From Aphis gossypii (lineage: Eukaryota; Arthropoda; Insecta; Hemiptera; Aphididae): a stretch of DNA of 64,000 bases. Below the pieces are notes generated by a model that was given only the letters and a program-made list of their open reading frames with translations, did no database searches and was not told the origin of the DNA. Positions 45,887 to 57,367 of the stretch are shown here, one piece after another. Within the stretch, counting starts at the first letter, position 1, and every line of letters starts with the position of its first letter. The position numbers and the translations under genes are program-made. Location: positions 1-64,000 of the forward strand of contig NW_026082996.1 of the NCBI RefSeq assembly GCF_020184175.1, in the 5' to 3' direction.

Positions 45887-47204
45887 TTAATTCAATAGTT
45901 CTATCTTTTTTACTGGCATATATATTAATATGTCTTCGTAAAATGGTTCATTTTCTTTGAGCTGTTGGATTAATACTTTTTCAATGGATATTGTAGACAA
46001 AGAACTTAAACGCTGTTGAGATGTACTGTTTCTTAAATAAGTCTTAATACTTTTCAGACAAGAAAAACTTCTTTCGACAGAAACACTAGTAGAAGGAATG
46101 GTTAATATTAAGGAAAATAACTTATATACTTCGGGCATAACTTCCTTTAAGCCATCTTTTTCAAAAATCTTGATCATATCATAAATATGTGGTAGATTAT
46201 GATAGTTGACATTATTATACAACACTTCTAGTTCTACTTTTAATTTGTCCACATTATGAAAAATATTAGAATAAGTTTTTATAAGATTATTTAAAGCACA
46301 TGTGGGGAATATACCACAATATAATATAATATAATATTGTGGTATATTATAATATAATATACCACAATAATCTTTAAATTTTGTAATGTCAGCTAATTGT
46401 AAAAATATTAATCTATAAGTATCCTTAAATCTAACACTTAACTGCATTAAAATATTATCAATAATTTCAAAAAATAAAATTCTATAATTTGATTCCATAT
46501 TGGTATTGTTTCTAGAAGGTTTGGGCAATTTAGTTAAAGTAACTGCATTATTATATATTTTTAAAAATTCTGTTTCGTTTCTTTTGTTTTTTATAAGATC
46601 ACATACAATACTTATTTTCCTTAAACAATATTCAATATCAAATGATTTTAAATGATCAAATGATTGAAGATTTTTTAAATGTCCAACTGCTCCACAAATA
46701 GAATCAGATGATGACTTAGGATCATTTATTATAGCTTCAAAAACTTCTTTAAAGTTAATCCATTCTTTAACTAATAAATGTATAATTTTTGATCTAGATG
46801 TCCATCTTGTCTGTACAAACTGGGGAATGCGTTTGCCTATAATGCTATCTACCACATTAGTACGGGATGTTGAATTATGAAAAAAAGCAGATATTCAAGT
46901 AATATTGGCAAAAAATATGCGACATGTCTTATTACTATTACATCCATGTTGCAATACTAAATTTAATTTATGTGCAAAACAATGAGTAAATAATGCATTA
47001 GGTGCAATTTCTTTTATTCGAGCTTGTAAGCCATTTAAATTCCCAGCCATCACACTAGCACCATCATAGCACTGACCAACCAATTTTTTTTCAATATTAA
47101 ACTCTAGTAAAAGAGAAGTGATTAAATTAAATAATCCTTCAGCAGTATGATCTTCGCTGACATCATAAAAACCAAAAAAACGTTCAACTAATTCAGACTT
47201 ATTA
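45887..47204 (-). pseudogene. hAT-2 transposase, C-terminal part
   Basis: The minus strand reads NKSELVERFFGFYDVSEDHT, GQCYDGASVMAGNLNGLQAR, THCFAHKLNLVLQHG, then after a frame change QFVQTRWTSRSKIIHLLV and the hATC dimerisation motif PSTSVSVERSFSCLKSIKTY, ending at 45,887. The RNase H-like core and hATC of a ZMYM1-like transposase are thus present. A TA-rich palindromic stretch (46,311-46,372) interrupts the protein in frame. Related to, but clearly different from, hAT-1. Confidence 0.82.
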
Positions 47205-47621
47205 GTTATGTATAGAGGTCGGATTTTTATGATTTTACATATTTGTTTCTAGTTTATGCAGTTAAATGGGAGTGAGAAATCTTTAAGATTCATGAAACAC
47301 AGAATTCACAGGAAAAAATTTATTTTGCATAAAAAAGCATATTTTAGGGGTTAGAGAATATTTAACACGTTAAAGAATATTTGAGAATATTTTTCTAACA
47401 TCGGCATATAATGAACAGAATTCACGTATATCAGCACTTTGATAAATACAATGTTCACTAAATGATTTATTTCTGGGTTTTAATAAAAATTAATCTCCAT
47501 GTATTCCTTATCGATTGCGATAGCACATCGGTTATTTCGTTAGCTGTCACGACTATTCTCGTCGTCTACTAGTTGTCCGTCGCGTCGCGTCGAGTGTTGA
47601 TATCTGAGTTACTGTCTATAC

Positions 47622-49870
47622 TCTATAACTAGGGAACGGATTTTATTGTAATAAAAAAATTAAAATATGTACATAAATATGTACTTATTTTTAATGAAAT
47701 ATGTAAAAAAAAAAATTAAAATATGTAATAACCGCTTAACAAAAAAATGAATACAAAAAACAATATAATATATATAAAAAATTTATCTCTTATCTACTTC
47801 TTAAAACAATGTGAGACTACATATTCTCTAAGATTTATAAATGTAAAATGGCGGCGGTTTGGACATAAAATGTTTTTATATTGACTAAATGAACGTTCCA
47901 CATCGACTGATGTAATGCTAGCATACTTCATATTTACTATCTCTAGTGGTGTGAGTTCGACATCCAATAATTCTGTTGGATTTAGTCCTTGCAGTATATC
48001 TCTAATTATTTTTAAATTTTTCAGTCCTTGATTTTTTTCTATCACATATTTACATTTTTCTCTAACTACATCTCCTATGCGACCTTGACATTTTTCTAAT
48101 TTCTTTTGCGATTCTTCAACAATGCATAAACTTTCTGATAAGGCATATTTCTAGTTTCCTTGTTTTATATAGTATGAATTAAAAACCAAAATTAGCTGAA
48201 ATGTGTATTAAATTATTTTTTAAATTATTATTTTCCATCAAATTATTTGCTTTATCGATAGAGGTGGTAGTTTCAGTATTTAGATTTGAAATTATATTTT
48301 TAATTTTTTCGAAATTTTCACAATAATACAAAGCGGCTTCTAACCACGTACCCCATCTCGTTAAAATAGGCTCTGGAGGTAAATTGAGATCGGGGTACAG
48401 TTCTTTAAATTTTAAAACTCGACTTGGTGCTTTAAGAAATATTTTATTAACCGTTGCTATTAATTGGTCTACGTCAGGGTAACTTGATCTTATTGTTTCT
48501 GCCACCCGATGAAAACCATGCGCTAAACAAGTGACATGTATTAGTTTAGGGAAAAATGCATTTAGAACATTACCTGCTTTACACATATATGGCGCGGCAT
48601 CGGACAAAAATAAAAATACATTTTCATATTTTACTCCTTCGGGCCATAATAAATTCATTGAATCGTTAAACAACTTAGCAATGGTTTTATGATTGCATTT
48701 ATCTAACTGCTCACAATTTAAGAGAAACGAATTACAAGGCTCAGAACTAAGTTTACCAACAATAACATTACCCACATATCTACCATCCGCATCAGTCGAC
48801 TCGTCAATAGAAACCCAAATAGGTCCATCCTGTATATTTTGTCTAATTGATGTTAAAGTCTCCTCATAAATTACATTTACATATTTTTTCCTTATCGTAC
48901 TTTCTTCTGGAATGTTTTTGCCAGTATATTTTTCTAGAAAATCCTTCAATGCTGGATTTTTTAGTTTAAAAATTGGAATGTCAGCACGAATAAATGCTCG
49001 GCATAAATCAGTATGAAATGTTGACGAATTATCATCAGAAGATGTTAAAAAATGTTGCTTAAATTTATTTTGACGCTCTTTATTTTGTTTGTGTTTGGTG
49101 GTAGAAATATGTTGACTTACTTGAAAGCGCTGGCCTATTGATACCGACTTTTCACAACATTTACAATATAAAACTTTACCATCGCTTTGAAATGTTTCAT
49201 TTGGAAATTCTTTTAAATATGCGGCTACTTTATTATTGATTGAACTTGCAATTTTAGGCATTTTAAACAATTTTACAAAAAAAACAACAAAATTTCGATG
49301 TAAGTACAAAGAAAAAAACAGCTACGATGCAAATAATTACACTAGATCAGTAACTAGACATACACCGAAGACTGAAGAGTGAAACCATAACATTGAATAA
49401 ACACGTTATCTACTCACTTGTCCACGGTGTATAAAGTACGTAAGTCCATTTATATAATGTAGATAATGTTTATCGTATATCACTTTCTTTTATACTTACA
49501 TCGTCCGACATTTCCAAGATTGACAAATAATGAACTAGTTCTAATGTATATTGTGGCATGCGGTGTGCCGAAAATAAGTACGTAAATGCCATTTAGATAA
49601 CGTATAATATTTGGTGGTCGATGAGATAATGTTCGGTCGTCAGAAATCGATGAAAAAATCAAAAATTACTAAAATGTGTACAAAATATGTACTTATTTAC
49701 CAAATATGTAAAAATATGTATGTATACAAAAATATTTAAAAATATGTAAAATAAATTTGGGTTTATTTTAATTAGAACGATCTAAATCGTACACATTTTT
49801 AATCAGATTAAAAATATCTCATTTCAATAAAAATATGTATTTACAATAAAATCCGTTCCCTATCTATAAC
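47622..49870 (-). mobile_element. hAT-4 (inner) inside hAT-3
   Basis: TIRs TAGGGAACGGATTTTATTGT (47,630 and ending 49,862) with TCTATAAC on both sides (47,622-47,629 and 49,863-49,870). The 2,233-base element carries a minus-strand transposase. The termini resemble those of hAT-3 (TAGRG..CGGATTT), and the proteins are related, so the two are sister families. It landed just upstream of the hAT-3 start codon. Confidence 0.92.
47794..49261 (-). pseudogene. hAT-4 transposase (CGGBP1-like zinc finger)
   Basis: ATG at 49,261 (MPKIASSINNKVAAYLKEFP) fits better than an upstream in-frame ATG in AT-rich DNA, because the sister protein also starts MPK. A BED-like finger (YCKCCEKSV then QHISTTKHK) comes first, as in CGG-repeat-binding-like hAT proteins; then IWVSIDESTDADGRYVGNVI, FLSDAAPYMCKAG, THVTCLAHG-like CLAHGFHRVAE and RWGTWLEAALYY of the RNase H core; then, after a stop and frame change at 48,179-48,100, the hATC motif TSVDVERSFSQYKNIL. 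One lesion separates core and C-terminus; otherwise it is well kept. Confidence 0.83.
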
Positions 49871-49885
49871 ATACAACATACAAAT

Positions 49886-51340
49886 ATGCCGAAAACTGCA
49901 AGCAGTTTAAAAAGTTTATTTGCTCAATGGATTTCGTCGTACAATAACCAACAAACGATTTTCACGACAGATGGTGCAACAATTTTTTGTCAAGTTTGTG
50001 ACAAAAATATTCCTTGCACCAAAAAATCACAGGTAACACAACATGTACATACTAATGTCCATATAAATGGTTTAAAACGTAAATTAAATACTTCATCAAA
50101 ACAATTATTTTTATCAGAAGCTACTCCCAAAGAAAACGACTTAAATGATTTTAACAAAGATTTGTGTCTAGCCTTAGTAGCAGCTAACAATACCTTGGTA
50201 TAAAATGCAAGTGCCTCAATTTCGTAATTTTTAGAGAAATACACTGGCAAACACATACCAGATGAAAGTGCGTTACGTAAAAATTATCTAGAGCCGTGCT
50301 ACTATAATACTTTAACAAAAATTAAAAATGAAATTGGTGAAAATAATATTTGGATTGCTGTAGATGAAACTACAGATACAAACGGTCGTTATGTTGCAAA
50401 TTTACTGGTGGGAATATTAAAATCAAATACTCCAACTAACCCATTTCTCCTGTCATGCAAAGTTTTAGAAAAAACTAATCATTCCACTGTTGCTCGGTTT
50501 ATCAATGACGGACTAAAATTATTATGGCCGTTGGGTGGAAATGACGAAAAAGTGTTAATGTTATCGGATGCAGCTCCATACATGACAAAAACCGGTGATA
50601 CACTTAAAGTTTTCTACCCAAATATAATTCACGTTACGTGTGTAGCTCACATGATGAACAGGGTTGCAGAGAAGGTCAGAGAAATGTTTCCAAATGGGAA
50701 CAAATTAATCAGTAATCTAAAAAAAGTATTTTTAAAAGCGCCATATCATGTCCAGATGTACAAAGAAATATTGTCCAATGTGCCATTACCTCCAGAACCT
50801 GTATTAACTAGGTGGGGAACTTGGCTGGAAGCCGCTGTATTTAATTGCGATCATTATGAGAGTTTGAAAAATGTTATAGACAAATTAAGTGAAGAAAAGT
50901 CGTCAGTCAGTATTGAAAAATGCAAAAACATGTTACACTTACAGTCAGTAAAAAATGATTTAATTTATAAAACTAATTTTCTTCAAATTGTTACAACTAT
51001 CAAAAGTTTGGAAAAATCAAATACTGCCTTAGTTGATATGATAAATATTATCGAAAACACTTTTACACAATTTGAGCAGATACCAGGAGAAAAAGGAGAA
51101 GTAGTAAAGACAAAAATATTGCAACTTCAACAAAAAAACAAAGGATACAAATTTTTGAAAAATATTGGACAAGTTCTTAGTACCTAACACAGTACAACTT
51201 CTGGAAAATTATTCACCGACTATGGTAGCCGACTTACAATATTCTCCAGTGACATCGGTTGATGTCGAACGATCCTTCAGCATATACAAGAACATTCTTA
51301 CCGGCGTACTAAAATGACACCGGAACACATGGAACAATAT
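49886..51340 (+). pseudogene. hAT-3 transposase (CGGBP1-like zinc finger)
   Basis: ATG at 49,886 (MPKTASSLKSLFAQWISSYN). The order is the same as in hAT-4: BED-like finger (FCQVCDKNI, QHVHTNVH), IWIAVDETTDTNGRYVANLL, MLSDAAPYMTKTGD, VTCVAHMMNRVAEKV, RWGTWLEAAVFNC, and a hATC motif TSVDVERSFSIYKNIL. Frameshifts near 50,203 and 51,187 break it. Identity to the hAT-4 protein is moderate by eye, so they are old relatives rather than a recent duplication. Confidence 0.83.
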
Positions 51341-51586
51341 ATAGTTATTAATTGTTATTGTAAAATTAATTAAATTAAATATATTTAAAACCAAATTAAT
51401 AAAAAATAAATTTAAACTGAATTTTTTTTTAATATTAAAAGAATATTTGCATATTTAAAGACATAAAACATCATATATCTGGTATTTTAAAAGAATATTA
51501 AGAGAATATATTGCCTATTTTATGTGACATAAAACATCATATTTTAAGGATTTTAAGAGAATATAAATCCGACCTCTAGTTATGTA

Positions 51587-52387
51587 TCTTAAAATTACAG
51601 AACATTGTGTTTTCTGAGTTAGGTCTGTAGTATCATCAATTTGTACAGAATAAAACATGGATTGTTTAATTTCATGTTTTATATGATCAGTTAATATTCA
51701 GATATACATGAAATTATTTCATTTTGTATGATTTTTGATGTACCTGTAAATTTATTCTGTAATGACTTGTAATGATATTTTACTCTAAGAGCATCTACTA
51801 AAATGTAATTCAACTAACTCTCTAAAATTGCCTTTATTTATGGAATTTGAACTTTCATCATGCCCACGGAATGCTAACTCTTGTTTAGCCAAAAATAATA
51901 CTAAATCAATTATATGTTCCATGCATAACCTATTTAATCTTACATTTTCATTAAAACGCAATTTAAATAATTTGCCATGTTCACTGATTATGTCTATAAC
52001 AGTACTAGTATTTTTTTCTAAATTTTTTAGATTTAAATAATTGTGAATGTGGTCTTTGGAAACTTCATGTCTCAGAATACTTCTAGAGAGATTTTTAAAA
52101 TCAGAGTATCCTAATGTGATCCAAACAGAATTTGATTGACTCAATAAAATTCATGGCCAACAGAATAACTTCTGTAAATAAAAACTTCCACATACCCAAG
52201 GATGTTTAGTATATACATTTGAATTGAAAGACCTACAAAAAACTTTTGAGCCATTTTTGTCTGCGGATAAATATGTTAAAAAAGGAGTTGGTTTACCTTG
52301 TCTAAGTAAATCGTTTTTGTCAACAATTCTCCAACGTCTATAAGGATGTTCTAAAAGTAATACAATCGCGTCATAAACTGGATTCAT
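51587..52387 (-). pseudogene. hAT-2 transposase, N-terminal part
   Basis: Starts at 52,387 with MNPVYDAIVLLLEHPYRRWR and contains a TTF-like zinc region (KHPWVCGSFYLQKLFCW); TGA at 52,145 interrupts the frame, which continues SQSNSVWITLGYSDFKNLSR to ELAFRGHDESSNSINKG. Further frame changes follow. The last bases before 51,586 encode LRYITNKS, matching the piece beyond hAT-3, which proves one gene was split. Confidence 0.78.
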
Positions 52388-52641
52388 TTTTAAAAAATAT
52401 GAAAAAATAACTAATGGAACAATAAAAACTGATTACTTGAATACTTTATTAAGCTCTCACACTCACAGTACCTATCGCCTGTCACACAGAGAATAGAATA
52501 ATATCAATTCTGTTATTACTTATTATAATATGTGATTAATGATTATACAATTGTCAATTAATAATAATAATTTTATACAATTATCAATTATTATTGATAA
52601 TAACTTATTTAGTGATAACGTACAATAATCAGTGTTAGGGA
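52388..52641. other. AT-rich 5' flank of hAT-2 gene
   Basis: No ORF. Repeated ACAATTRTCAATTA words near 52,548-52,600. Ends with GTTAGGGA, the left TSD of the next MITE. Confidence 0.45.
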
Positions 52642-53765
52642 CACTGAGATAGATAAGATATACTGGAGCGCGGACTCGCCATTCCCGCAATGATACAAAA
52701 AACGAGCCGTCTCGAATCCCGCTTCCCCCACCATCGAAGGGCAAAACATTTCATTTTTACATACGATATCACGTGTAGTTATGATTATTTTCGTTCATAA
52801 TTCTTAATTTATTTTCTTAATTCTTTAACAAATTAAATGTAGTAGTAATTATTCATTACCTTATTGTATTACCATGATTATAATATAAGATATAACGATA
52901 TGGAAAGTGATCAAGCAGGGATTTTGAGATTTACAATGGACATTTTTGTTTATAAATAGTTGCTCTTGTTAAATAATAAATAAACATTAATAAACTACTA
53001 TTTAATCTAACATAAAATTACATGACAATTCCTGTCGGGTCAACAAGTTAATATTAAGGATTATTAAGTGAAAATCTATATATTATAAAATATTAATATT
53101 TAGGTAGGTACCTACCTATAATAACTTAACTTGTTAGTTATTTTTGTTCAATCAAACTTATTAATATAATATAACTTATTCAGTTAAATTTTGTATTGTT
53201 TTAACTTAGCTTTTATAGTTAATTATCATTATTATACAGTTAAATTAATTTTAATTTTTTATGTATAGATATAGCCTACAGGTTATTGTTGAATTTTTTC
53301 ATGATTGTATAGACTACTTATCGAAAATTATTTTTTATTGATTAAATATTTAATTATATAAAATTATAAAACCATCGGGGCTTCAAGAAACCTCCGGGCC
53401 CCTGGCCACAAATAAAACTGTATAAAATGTTAATATTTACTTGTGGAACTGAATACTTCCACCTTTAATGTGCCTATTAGTACATCCAAAAGCTGAACAC
53501 GAGACAACCATATTGAATATACTAGATATACAAAATTGTAACAAATTACAAACTAACGAAAAGGCTTGAGATTATATAGGCATTTAAGTAAATATCTCAG
53601 CGATTAAGAACGAAAATAAATCGTTATTTACAAATTCATCGTATTTTCCTATGTAAAAATGAAATGTTTTGCCCTTCGGTGGTGGGGGTAACGTCAAACA
53701 CGACGGCTCGTTTTTACGGCCGAGTCCGCGCTCCAGTATATCTTATATATCTCAGTGGTTAGGGA
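52634..53765. mobile_element. Long-TIR hAT-type MITE, 1.1 kb
   Basis: Inverted arms of about 130-145 bases at 52,642 and ending 53,757, beginning CACTGAGATAGATAAGATAT and containing CTGGAGCGCGGACTCG, ACGAGCCGT and GAAGGGCAAAACATTTCATT. GTTAGGGA flanks both ends (52,634-52,641 and 53,758-53,765). The centre is AT-rich and non-coding, with CCTCCGGGCCCCTGGCCAC near 53,391, which looks like an older hAT end. The 8-bp TSD suggests hAT. Confidence 0.85.
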
Positions 53766-53887
53766 TTAACTCTTATATCATAAACAATCTAGTTGTACAG
53801 TGTACACATGCTTAACACGTTCACTGCTGACTATAATTTGATATACCTGTCACTATGCTGACGAAAATTGGGATGTTTTTTTTAATG

Positions 53888-53960
53888 ACGCCAATTGGCG
53901 TCATACGCACCCAGCTCAAATATTTTATTTATATGCGGCATGACGCCAATTGGCGTCATT
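53888..53960. promoter_or_regulatory. piggyBac subterminal palindromes, left pair
   Basis: ATGACGCCAATTGGCGTCAT occurs at about 53,884 and about 53,940, a perfect 20-base palindrome, about 55 bases apart. Subterminal repeats are known transposase-binding elements in other piggyBac elements; function here is inferred. Confidence 0.75.
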
Positions 53961-54139
53961 ACTAATTTTTATTAATTTAATACCAAATAATTACTCAAAA
54001 TCATCAATGTAATGTTGTCATATACTTTAATATAAATTGAAATAAACTTTCTTACACTTAATGAAAAATTAAAATTAAAATTAAAAACTTTTATAAAATA
54101 TACATAAAAACATATTTCAAAATAATAGTAATAAAAGTA

Positions 54140-55843
54140 TTACAACTGATTTGAATCGTGAAATTTTTTGAAGCATGGTTCTAGACATAGACTGGGCTGC
54201 TTTGGACAGCTGGAACAGAAGTATGAAGTGTCTTTTCGTATTTTAGCTAAATAACATAATTGACATCTTTTTCTATTAGCTCTACCATTTTTTCCAATTT
54301 CGTGTGTTTCAGGCAAATGTGTAATTTTTGATGGTAAAGAAGTTTTTGATTTTGGTTGTTTTGGCAATAGTTCACTTAAAATAGACATACGATAATCATA
54401 CAATGAAAGTTTTGGGCCAATGTTGTTTTGATTATATAAATAAAATGAATTCATCAACATCATTTGAATAACATGTATGCCAATTTTTTTGTACCACCGT
54501 ATAGTTTTTCGCGTAAAAGGATAATAACTATTCATTTGATCTTGGCGGTCAATGCCACTCATAAATCGATTATAGTTCCAAATAGGCTCAGGTTTCATCT
54601 GTTCTTTGCCATTTCGATTTTTAGATATAATCATATTATTTTTAAATTCCGTGGATATATAAGTAACATCTCTTTTATCTCTCCATTTTCCAATCATTAC
54701 ACCCTCAGCATACTTTGCAACGGTTTCACCTTTGTTAAGTTTTTTTCTTTGTATACATAAAGGAGTATTTTTTCTATTTGTTCTCAAAGTACCAGTACAA
54801 AACGTTTTTTTCTCTAGTAATTTTGTAGCTAAATCAAAACTATTATAAAAGTTATCCATGTACAGTGAGTGACCATTGTTAAACTTTTCAGACATTAAAT
54901 GTAACACAACATTAGTAGCGTGGCCTTTTCCTCCTATTTCATCTAATGCTCCTGTATAGACGGCAAATTTCAAAATTAGTCCTTGAGGTTCTGTGAGCAT
55001 ATATAATTTAACTCCATATTTATGCCGCTTATTTTGAATATATTGCCGAAATTTAAGACGCCCCCTCCACAACACCATAGATTCATCAAGAGAAAGCTCT
55101 TTCTTTGGATAATATATATTATTCATTTTATTATTAAAATGATTAATTAAAGGTCTGATTTTATATAAACGATCCTGAGGTTGATCTTGGTTAGCGTCAA
55201 TACTCGGAGCAAAATGAAAACATCTCATTAAAATCAAAAATCTATCACGACTCATATAGTCCGAAAAACAAGTGAAGTTGAAGAGGTGGTGTTTTTTCCA
55301 GTAGTCATTCAACCTGTTCACTCTTATAGTACCAGTATGAATTATTAAAGCAATAAAAGTTAACATTTCATTTTTATTTGTCGGTTTCCATTGTGATATA
55401 CGTGAAGTCGGTGCGCTACCAACACGTAGAAACTCAGTTTCGGCATAGATGTTGGTTTGAGAAACCAAAAGATCTATAAAACTATCGTCAAAAAGCAAAA
55501 AAAAAAAATGTATAGGATTTTTTTCATTTTCTACTTCAATAAGCAATTCATTTTGCTTAGTAAATGGAAATTCAATCATTTTATTTACATCATCATCCCA
55601 AATAATTTCTGTCTCATTATCAGTAATACGAAGCTGAGTTTGTGTATTTATATTTTGTTCAATATCAGAAATTTCATCATCACTCTCAGAAAATTCAATA
55701 TTTTCACCCATATACTCACTACCAGAATCAGTTAGGTCAAAATTTTCGTCACTATCTGATTCAAAAAGCATTTGTTCGATTCGTGTTTCGTACTCACGAC
55801 TTGTACAGTTCCGTTTTGGTCGAGATGATCCTGGTTCATCCAT
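54140..55843 (-). CDS. piggyBac transposase
   Basis: One uninterrupted frame of 578 codons from 55,876; the Met at residue 12 (55,843; MDEPGSSRPKRNCTSREYE) is the likelier start, as acidic N-termini after a short lead are usual. Catalytic Asp positions by full-frame numbering: LSLDESM (264), LYMDNFYNS (341), and MSGIDRQDQ (443, 446). The C-terminal Cys-rich finger reads CQLCYLAKIRKDTSYFCSSC followed by CLEPCFKKFH. Length fits the family (about 560-600). The enzyme excises the element and reinserts it at TTAA without a scar. It lies alone in its element, and no frameshift or stop was seen. It could be active; expression is unknown. Confidence 0.92.
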   Translation of the reverse strand: MDEPGSSRPKRNCTSREYETRIEQMLFESDSDENFDLTDSGSEYMGENIEFSESDDEISDIEQNINTQTQLRITDNETEIIWDDDVNKMIEFPFTKQNELLIEVENEKNPIHFFFLLFDDSFIDLLVSQTNIYAETEFLRVGSAPTSRISQWKPTNKNEMLTFIALIIHTGTIRVNRLNDYWKKHHLFNFTCFSDYMSRDRFLILMRCFHFAPSIDANQDQPQDRLYKIRPLINHFNNKMNNIYYPKKELSLDESMVLWRGRLKFRQYIQNKRHKYGVKLYMLTEPQGLILKFAVYTGALDEIGGKGHATNVVLHLMSEKFNNGHSLYMDNFYNSFDLATKLLEKKTFCTGTLRTNRKNTPLCIQRKKLNKGETVAKYAEGVMIGKWRDKRDVTYISTEFKNNMIISKNRNGKEQMKPEPIWNYNRFMSGIDRQDQMNSYYPFTRKTIRWYKKIGIHVIQMMLMNSFYLYNQNNIGPKLSLYDYRMSILSELLPKQPKSKTSLPSKITHLPETHEIGKNGRANRKRCQLCYLAKIRKDTSYFCSSCPKQPSLCLEPCFKKFHDSNQL

Positions 55844-56187
55844 ATTTGTTATAAAAAAAACACTAAAAAAATTCAATGAAACCGTAAAAAAAGTTTAAAT
55901 ATTGATAAATTATCGAACCAACGCACTGTAATTTTAACATTTATAACAAAACATGAAATAACATTATGCTTGTCACAACTCACAAGTGAAAATGATATCA
56001 AAAATAATAAACACAATTGACGAAAAAGGTAACAGATAAAACTGGATAAACCAAAATCTAAAATTAGAATTATCAAGGTACGACTAGCACAAAACGATTA
56101 AACAATACTTGAAGATAACGCTGACGAAAACTTATTTGTTTATCCGTAACGCTGATAAAATTATAAAGAAAAGAAAAATCATATATT

Positions 56188-56252
56188 GATGACGCCAATT
56201 GGCGTCATCAGCATACGGGAACAATGCTAAATGACGCCAATTGGCGTCATCA
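56188..56252. promoter_or_regulatory. piggyBac subterminal palindromes, right pair
   Basis: The same palindrome occurs at about 56,190 and 56,231, about 41 bases apart; the outer one is separated from the TIR by only a few bases. The unequal spacing of left and right pairs could distinguish the two ends. Confidence 0.75.
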
Positions 56253-56268
56253 GCAGTGAACGTGTTAA

Positions 56269-56538
56269 TACCTAAACTCTATTTGTTCCCAAAGAATGAT
56301 TAGTAATTAGCCGCCGAGGCGCAGTGACATTTTCAAACCATAGAGTAATATAGAGGCGGCATTCTGAATAAAAATTGAGTCGGCGATAGACTCCTTCTGC
56401 AGTGTTACCATTTCACCAAAGTTGAAATACTGTAACATTATTAACACAGAATTGAATATTTTAATTTGTTTGGAAACATCAACTTAAACTAATAAACTAA
56501 TAATCATACATAAAAAGGTTTAAAAACATTTTTTTTCC
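56269..56538. other. Unassigned spacer
   Basis: Modestly GC-richer in the first 150 bases (GCCGCCGAGGCGCAGTGAC near 56,310). No ORF, TIR or TSD recognised. Confidence 0.4.
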
Positions 56539-56987
56539 TTAAGGGGATTGGAAGTGTTGATTTTCTGTCTTTGTCTTACACACGTGGAATATAGGAAAAA
56601 TAGCTATACGCGCCTGACAAAAATTAAGGTACTTCTAGTTGTTTGATTTAAAATATGTAAAGATGATTGAATTGGCATACAAGTTTACTTTGCATCAGTT
56701 GAAGTATATTTTTAATATTTTCAATTTATATTTAATAATAAAAATTGACAAATTTATTAAATTTAAAATATTTATTCTCATCAAAATATTTATTTTAAAC
56801 AATAAAACAATCGATAAAGTGCTTAGACCGATGCAAAGTAAACTTGTATACCAATTCAATCATCTTTACATATTTTAAATCGAACAACTAGAAGCACCTT
56901 AATTTTTGTCAGGCGCGTATAGCTATTTTTCCTATATTCCATGTGTGTAAGACAAAGACAGAAAATCAATGCTTCCAATCCCCTTAA
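56539..56987. mobile_element. MITE with long TIRs and TTAA TSD
   Basis: From GGGGATTGGAAGTGTTGATT (56,543) to its complement ending AATCCCC (56,983), with TTAA on both sides (56,539-56,542 and 56,984-56,987). The arms pair over about 155 bases with a few mismatches; the centre is AT-rich. TTAA with GGGG tips fits Kolobok- or piggyBac-driven elements; its tips do not match the neighbouring piggyBac, so that is not its source. Confidence 0.85.
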
Positions 56988-57367
56988 TAATAAATTTAAC
57001 ATAATATTGTAAATGGTGTTATAAAAAACAGCATTTAATTTAATAAATTGAAATAGTATTTATTGTTTTTAATAGTAGCTTAAAAAAATTAAATGCAATT
57101 GTCTTTTAAATTAAATACTTTTGAAAAAATATCAGGAGTAGTTAATGTTTTTCTTTAATTATTAAAAAATTTCATTATAATTATATAAGTAAATTACTAT
57201 ACAATACAATATTATATATTACAATTGAAAATCTATATTTATATTTATAATTACAAATATTATGTTATATTACAACTACAAATATTATTTTATATTAAAA
57301 TTACAAATATTATATATTACAATTACAAATATTATAGGTATATTACAAAGTAAAAAAATAGGTTACT
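56988..57367. repeat. AT-rich spacer with ATTACAAATATTATA repeat
   Basis: About five copies of ATTACAAATATTAT within 57,215-57,350. Nothing else. Confidence 0.5.

Larger units (their letters stand above)
47205..51586 (+). mobile_element. hAT-3 (outer), split by hAT-4
   Basis: TIRs TAGAGGTCGGATTT at 47,213 and its complement ending at 51,578, with GTTATGTA on both sides (47,205-47,212 and 51,579-51,586). Without hAT-4 it is about 2.1 kb. It encodes a plus-strand transposase (49,886-51,340). The region 47,500-47,610 before the second insertion is CG-rich and lies upstream of its ATG, so it may be the promoter. Confidence 0.9.
45429..52641 (-). mobile_element. hAT-2, ZMYM1-like hAT (right end not found)
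   Basis: The left end is CAGTGGCGGTTCTGGC, a hAT terminus, directly following P-transposase sequence. Minus-strand transposase pieces occupy 45,887-47,200 and 51,587-52,387 and are separated by hAT-3. I could not find the opposite TIR or a second GTTGACTG. The end given is simply where the next MITE starts; the real right end may be deleted. Confidence 0.65.
53812..56268 (-). mobile_element. piggyBac element, apparently complete
   Basis: TTAA at 53,812-53,815 and 56,265-56,268 encloses 2,449 bases with 15-base perfect TIRs, CACGTTCACTGCTGA. Both ends hold two copies of the palindrome ATGACGCCAATTGGCGTCAT. One long minus-strand ORF fills the middle. TTAA target, TIR and an intact transposase make this the most plausibly active element in the window. 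Confidence 0.93.

Noticed and set aside
53340..53420. Right terminus of hAT-2 at CCCCTGGCCAC
   Set aside because: It lies inside the 52,642-53,757 MITE and no GTTGACTG duplication is present.
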